DNA of 64,000 bases, taken from contig CAMFGZ010000017.1 of assembly GCA_945952105.1 (NCBI GenBank), forward strand, positions 62,001 through 126,000, given 5' to 3'. How positions within the stretch are numbered: the stretch's first letter is position 1; each line of letters opens with the position of its first letter. Below the pieces are notes generated by a model, which had not been told where the DNA came from, did no database searches, and saw only the letters and a program-made list of their open reading frames with translations. Shown here one piece after another: positions 60,307-64,000 of this stretch. The translations under genes and the position numbers were made by a program. The DNA comes from an uncultured Rhodospirillaceae bacterium (lineage in GTDB: Bacteria > Pseudomonadota > Alphaproteobacteria > Reyranellales > Reyranellaceae).

Positions 60307-61358
60307 TTCCTGATCGCACCCAACAGACGTTCGACGAATTCCGGCGCCTTCTTGCGGTCGATCCAGCGCAGCACCGTGACGAGGTCGTTGTCGGGATCGA
60401 TCCAGACGATGTGGCTGCCCCAGCCCAGTGCGAAGTAGCTGCGCTCCGAGGCGGCGGCGAACTGGCGCCGGTTGGTGTTGAGCCACCACATCAGCCCGTA
60501 GAAGGGCGCGACCGGGCAGGGCTTCACCAGCTCGTCGGTCCAGCCCCTGGGCAGGATCTGCTGGCCGTCCCAGACGCCGCCTTGTGCCACGAGCCTGCCC
60601 ATCAGCGAGAGGTCGCGGGCGGAGATCACGATGCCACCACCCCAGTGGCCGCCGCCCGGCACCGACAGCATCTGTTTGCCGTCGATCGTGTCGAAGGAAT
60701 TGCGGTAGCCGTCCCATTTCCAGGTCTGCGAGGCGCCGATCGGGTCCATGATGCGCCGCTTCAGCACCTGCGGCAGCGGTTCCCGGAACACCTGCAGCAG
60801 CGAGCGCGACAGGCGGTTAACCCTCACGTCGTTGTATTCGTAGAAGCTGCCCGGTGTCTTCATCGCGCGGCGCGTGCCCTTGGGCGCGTCGGCGACCGCG
60901 ACGCCGACCACGCGATTGTGGTCGATGCGGTCTTCCTTGCCGAAGACGCTGCCCGACCATTCGCTGGTCTGGGTCAACAGATGGCGCCAGGTGATGTCCC
61001 TGTTCTGCTCGCTCGTGAATCCGTCATCGAGCGCGTAGGCCGCGACCTTGTCGTCGAGGCTTTTGATCAGCCCGTCGCCCACTGCCAGGCCGGCCAGCAA
61101 GGCGAGGTAGCTCTTGGCCACGCTGAAGGTCATGTCGGGGCGGTCGACGTCGCCCCATTCGGCGAGTTTCTTATCCCCCTGATAGACGATGCCCGAGGCG
61201 GCGCCGCGCGGCGTCACCGGGCCCAGCACCTCGTTGTCGGGAGCCTTCTCGCCGGAATCGTAGGTCATCACGAACTGCCCGTCGGGCATGTGCATGCTGT
61301 TGGGCCAGTGGCATTCGGCCCCCTGGGCGAAGGCGACGGCGTCTTTCAGGTCGGTCAT
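60303..61358 (-). CDS. Serine hydrolase, class C beta-lactamase-like
   Basis: A 351-aa beta-lactamase-fold serine hydrolase. Catalytic S-x-x-K in MTFSVAKSYLALLAGLAVGDGLI; Y-x-N in FYEYNDVRVNRLSR; the third motif is near FALGWGSHIVWIDPDNDLVTVL. No obvious signal peptide at the ATG at 61358 (MTDLKDAVAFAQGAEC); an ATG at 61373 adds 5 residues. Esterase/EstB-like role is as likely as lactamase. Operon with alpha/beta hydrolase; divergent from pyrC (51-bp gap). Confidence 0.93.
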   Translation of the reverse strand: MTDLKDAVAFAQGAECHWPNSMHMPDGQFVMTYDSGEKAPDNEVLGPVTPRGAASGIVYQGDKKLAEWGDVDRPDMTFSVAKSYLALLAGLAVGDGLIKSLDDKVAAYALDDGFTSEQNRDITWRHLLTQTSEWSGSVFGKEDRIDHNRVVGVAVADAPKGTRRAMKTPGSFYEYNDVRVNRLSRSLLQVFREPLPQVLKRRIMDPIGASQTWKWDGYRNSFDTIDGKQMLSVPGGGHWGGGIVISARDLSLMGRLVAQGGVWDGQQILPRGWTDELVKPCPVAPFYGLMWWLNTNRRQFAAASERSYFALGWGSHIVWIDPDNDLVTVLRWIDRKKAPEFVERLLGAIRK

Positions 61359-61409
61359 GCCCGCAATCAACATTGGAGCCCGTCCGGGAGCAAGCGTAGA
61401 AAGTGCAGC

Positions 61410-62465
61410 ATGGCTTCCGCACATCCGCTCCCCGCTTCGATCACCCTCCGCCGTCCCGACGACTGGCATGTCCACCTGCGCGACGGTGCAATGCTCGCGG
61501 CCTGCGCCGGGCACACCGCCCGCCAGTTCGGCCGCGCCATCATCATGCCGAACCTCGTGCCGCCCGTGACAAAGGTCGCCGAGGCCAGCGCCTATCGCGA
61601 GCGCATCCGTGCCGCCGTGCCGAAGGAACTGAACTTCGAGCCGCTGATGACCTGCTACCTGACCGACGGCGCCGATCCGGCCGAGCTGACGCGCGGCAAG
61701 GAAGAGGGCGTCTGGGTCGCGGCCAAGCTCTATCCGGCCCACGCCACCACAAACTCGGCGCACGGCGTGACCTCGATGGACCGCGTCGCGAAAGGGCTGG
61801 AAGCCATGGAGAAGGCCGGCATGCCGCTGCTGGTCCATGGCGAGGTGACCGATCCCGAGGTCGACATCTTCGACCGCGAGGCGGTGTTCCTCGAGAAGGT
61901 GCTGGCGCCGCTGCTCAGGCGCCACGAGGGCCTGAAGATCGTGCTGGAGCACATCACGACCCGCGAGGGCGTGGCCTTCGTCGAGGCGAACCCCGGCCGG
62001 ATGGGCGGCACGATCACGCCGCATCATCTCAGCTACAATCGCAATGCGCTCTTCAAGGGCGGCATCCGTCCGCACTTCTATTGCCTGCCGATCGCCAAGC
62101 GCGAGGAGCATCGTCTCGCTCTGCGGAGGGCGGCGACATCGGGCGGCACGCAGTTCTTCCTCGGCACCGACACCGCGCCGCACACGACCGACACCAAGGA
62201 ATGCGCCTGCGGCTGCGCCGGCGTCTTCAACGCGCCGGTCGCGATGCAGGTCTACACGCAGGTCTTCGCGGAAGAGGGCGCGCTCGCCCATCTCGAGGGC
62301 TTCGCCTCGCTGAACGGCCCGCGCTTCTATGGCCTGCCGCCGAACGAGGAGCGCGTGACGCTGCATGCCCGCCCGCTCGATATCCCCGACGTCGTGGCCG
62401 TACCGGGAGGCGGAAAAGACATCACCGTCTTTCGCCCCGACACGCCGGTCGATTGGAGTTTTTAG
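61410..62465 (+). CDS. pyrC: Dihydroorotase (PyrC)
   Basis: Class II dihydroorotase of 351 aa, ATG at 61410, third step of pyrimidine biosynthesis (carbamoyl-aspartate to dihydroorotate). Zinc-binding: RPDDWHVHLRDGAML (H-x-H), carboxylated Lys in VAAKLYPAHATTNSA, and HGEVTDPEVDIFDREAVF, VLEHITTREGV, TPHHLSYNRNALFKGG, and FLGTDTAPHTTDTKE (catalytic Asp). Length and motifs match E. coli PyrC. An upstream in-frame extension overlapping the beta-lactamase-like gene is rejected. Confidence 0.98.
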   Translation: MASAHPLPASITLRRPDDWHVHLRDGAMLAACAGHTARQFGRAIIMPNLVPPVTKVAEASAYRERIRAAVPKELNFEPLMTCYLTDGADPAELTRGKEEGVWVAAKLYPAHATTNSAHGVTSMDRVAKGLEAMEKAGMPLLVHGEVTDPEVDIFDREAVFLEKVLAPLLRRHEGLKIVLEHITTREGVAFVEANPGRMGGTITPHHLSYNRNALFKGGIRPHFYCLPIAKREEHRLALRRAATSGGTQFFLGTDTAPHTTDTKECACGCAGVFNAPVAMQVYTQVFAEEGALAHLEGFASLNGPRFYGLPPNEERVTLHARPLDIPDVVAVPGGGKDITVFRPDTPVDWSF

Positions 62466-62482
62466 ACTCTCCCCAGAAGCTC

Positions 62483-62606
62483 CGTCGTCTCGACCGGAGC
62501 GCGTAGCGCGGAGCGGAGAGACCTTCCCTCCACCAAATGCCGGCTATGCGTGGAGAGAAGGTCTCTCCGCTACGCCTCGCTGCGCGAGGCTCCGGTCGAG
62601 ACGACG
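62483..62606. repeat. Long imperfect inverted repeat after pyrC
   Basis: Arms begin CGTCGTCTCGACCGGAGC and end AGCGGAGAGACCTT (left 62483-62525, right 62558-62606 as reverse complement), with a GCGAG/CTCGC extension in the right arm and a 32-bp spacer. Between pyrC and the NUDIX gene; no gene in this 179-bp gap. Similar palindromes are typical of dispersed intergenic repeats in alphaproteobacteria. No T-tract follows. Confidence 0.8.
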
Positions 62607-62644
62607 GGATTGCTGGGCGCTGAACGACCCTTTACCTTCGGGGC

Positions 62645-63442
62645 ATGAGCAAGCGAGGCATTCCCGAAGGGGCCGTCGTCCGCGGCACCGACAAGGGTTA
62701 CGACGATCCCCCCAAGGTCCCCCTGAAACCCGGCAGCGAGCGGCCGGTCGAGCAGATCGACAAGGTCTATCCGTACATGCGGCCGCGCGATGCCGCGACG
62801 CTGATCCTGGTGCGGATGAAGGGCAGCACGCCGGAAGTGCTGATGGGCTGCCGTGCCGCCGCCCACGCCTTCATGCCGAACCGCTACGTGTTCCCCGGCG
62901 GCCGCGTCGATCCCGAAGATGCGCGCATTCCCGTCGCCACGTCGCTCGATCCCTTCGTCAACGAACGCCTGATGCGCGCCGCCTCGGCGCAGCGCGCGCG
63001 GGCGCTGGCGGTCGCGGCGGTGCGCGAGACCTTCGAGGAGAGCGGCCTGATGCTGGGCAAACCTCTGCCGGGTGGCGCGCCGAAGAAGGACTATGGCGAG
63101 CACTGGAAGGGCTTTCTCGACCAGGGCATGGCGCCGGCGCTCGATTGCCTCGACCTGATCGCGCGCGCGGTGACGCCGCCCGGTCGGCCGCGCCGCTTCA
63201 ACGCGCGCTTCTTCATGGCGCGGGCCGAAGACGCGACGGGCGAGATCCGCCATTCGAGCGAGATGGGCGACATCCGCTGGGTGCAGCTCGACGAGGCGCG
63301 CGAGCTGCCGCTGCCGACCATCACCGGGCTGATCCTGGGCGAGATCGGACGGCTGGTGAAGGAGCCGCCGGACCGTAAGGTGCAGCGCAAGATCCCGCTC
63401 TTCACGACGGTGCATCGCAAGCACCTCATGATCGAGGAATAG
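62645..63442 (+). CDS. NUDIX hydrolase
   Basis: NUDIX-family hydrolase of 265 aa, ATG at 62645. The Nudix box is extended: YVFPGGRVDPEDARI followed by an insertion (about 35 residues) and AVAAVRETFEESGLML, giving G-x..R-E-x-x-E-E (RETFEES). N-terminal 45 residues are extra. Such long-insert NUDIX proteins resemble RNA- or CoA/ADP-ribose-type hydrolases; target unknown. Followed by the RegB-like gene 4 bp later, possibly co-transcribed. Confidence 0.93.
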   Translation: MSKRGIPEGAVVRGTDKGYDDPPKVPLKPGSERPVEQIDKVYPYMRPRDAATLILVRMKGSTPEVLMGCRAAAHAFMPNRYVFPGGRVDPEDARIPVATSLDPFVNERLMRAASAQRARALAVAAVRETFEESGLMLGKPLPGGAPKKDYGEHWKGFLDQGMAPALDCLDLIARAVTPPGRPRRFNARFFMARAEDATGEIRHSSEMGDIRWVQLDEARELPLPTITGLILGEIGRLVKEPPDRKVQRKIPLFTTVHRKHLMIEE

Positions 63443-63446
63443 GATC

Positions 63447-64000
63447 GTGGCGGTGCGTGCCGACGACGCGCCCCGATCTGCCGAGCCATCGCCCGCCGCA
63501 CCCCGGCCTGCCGCCGCCGTGCTCGCGCTGCCGCGGGGCGGCGTGCGCCTGCGCACGCTGGTCCTCATCCGTTGGGGCGCGGTCGCGGGGCAGGCCTTCA
63601 CCGCCGCCGTGGTGCACTGGGGGCTGGGGTTCGGCATGCCGGTCCTGGCGGTCGGCGGCACGATCGCGCTCTCGGCGCTGCTCAACCTCACCGTCAGCAT
63701 CGGCCGCCCCGGCTCGGCGCGAATCGACGACCGCGAGGCCGCGGTCTTCCTGGCCTTCGACATCCTGCAGCTTGCCGTGCTGCTCTACCTCACCGGCGGC
63801 CTGATCAATCCCTTCTCGCTGCTGCTGCTGGCGCCGGTCGCGATCGGCGCGACCATCCTGTCGCTGGCGAGCAACGTGGCGCTGACCCTGCTCACCATCG
63901 CCAGCATTGCGCTGCTCGGTCTCTTCTATCAGCCACTGCCGTGGAAGGGCCCGCCGCCCAACCTGCCCGACATCTATCAGGTGGGCGTGTGGGCCGGCCT
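63447..64000 (+). CDS. regB: RegB/PrrB-type redox sensor kinase (N-terminal part)
   Basis: N-terminal fragment (184 codons in window) of a membrane kinase starting GTG at 63447. After a disordered N-terminus it reads LRTLVLIRWGAVAGQAFTAAVV, DREAAVFLAFDILQLAVLLYLTGGLINPFSLLLLAP, containing the quinone-binding GGLxNPF motif of RegB/PrrB/ActS. About five hydrophobic helices are visible so far. The kinase domain and its RegA partner are beyond the window. RegB sensors control redox-dependent operons (respiration, nitrogen or CO2 fixation). Confidence 0.88.
   Translation, partial: MAVRADDAPRSAEPSPAAPRPAAAVLALPRGGVRLRTLVLIRWGAVAGQAFTAAVVHWGLGFGMPVLAVGGTIALSALLNLTVSIGRPGSARIDDREAAVFLAFDILQLAVLLYLTGGLINPFSLLLLAPVAIGATILSLASNVALTLLTIASIALLGLFYQPLPWKGPPPNLPDIYQVGVWAG

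Noticed and set aside
60411-61409. In-frame upstream extension of pyrC by about 330 codons
   Set aside because: It is opposite the serine hydrolase gene and has no domain; the ATG at 61410 gives the standard PyrC length.
1-64000. rRNA, tRNA, integrase, transposase or phage genes
   Set aside because: I scanned for typical motifs and folds and saw none; a tRNA or IS could still be missed without a search tool.

Overview
This window is high-GC bacterial chromosome. A Reyranella-like or other Rhodospirillales-type alphaproteobacterium is my guess. The reasons are two Bug/TctC solute-binding proteins, a RegB/PrrB-type sensor kinase, a RegB-style quinone motif, LytTR regulation, abundant acyl-CoA dehydrogenase, VOC, SDR and GMC catabolic genes, and Bradyrhizobium-like dispersed palindromes. 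I saw no rRNA, tRNA, CRISPR array or canonical insertion sequence. Coding density is high, most genes have clear Shine-Dalgarno sequences, and several pairs overlap as ATGA or GTGA.

Layout. 1-8.4 kb: partial amidohydrolase, a Bug protein, a QseBC-like two-component pair divergent from a YgiW-like OB-fold protein and a His-rich OB-fold protein (with a direct-repeat operator between them), a DUF486 membrane protein, and two acyl-CoA dehydrogenases. 8.7-14.2 kb: a 1172-aa multidomain GH5 protein, divergent from a LytS/LytTR pair. 14.3-31.3 kb: a catabolic, transport and housekeeping mosaic (quinone oxidoreductase, PEP mutase-like enzyme, SET protein, two paralogous TetR regulators, FAD monooxygenase, cold-shock protein, HAD, GST, two MFS, a second Bug, GntP permease, second GH5, GT2). 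31.6-34.7 kb: a type I secretion ABC/HlyD pair. 34.7-50.5 kb: GMC oxidoreductase, GH25 lysozyme, aminotransferase, SDR, an AT-richer orphan with a GIY-YIG-like core, gamma-glutamyltransferase, PhyH dioxygenase, glutathione peroxidase, RraA-like, QueD-QueE, VOC and an aldo/keto reductase.

50.5-54.6 kb is an accessory island with visibly lower GC: four genes of unknown function. Three look HEPN-like (one with a clear R-x4-H motif) and one may be RNase H-fold. In the middle of the island is a decayed scar made of the start of the left flanking gene (aldo/keto reductase) and the end of the right flanking gene (metallo-beta-lactamase). The island therefore looks like two cassettes, each bounded by the same pair of flank sequences. 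The right flanking gene is itself truncated by a dispersed palindromic repeat. This is the best candidate for an undescribed, possibly anti-phage, system.

55-64 kb: BNR-repeat protein, YkgJ-like cysteine-cluster protein, HpaB-type flavin monooxygenase, a decayed outer-membrane transporter gene, alpha/beta hydrolase and beta-lactamase-fold hydrolase (overlapping), dihydroorotase, NUDIX hydrolase and the N-terminal half of a RegB-like kinase.

Product names rest on motif recognition by eye, with no database search. Intergenic regions carry several families of inverted repeats, which I list separately.
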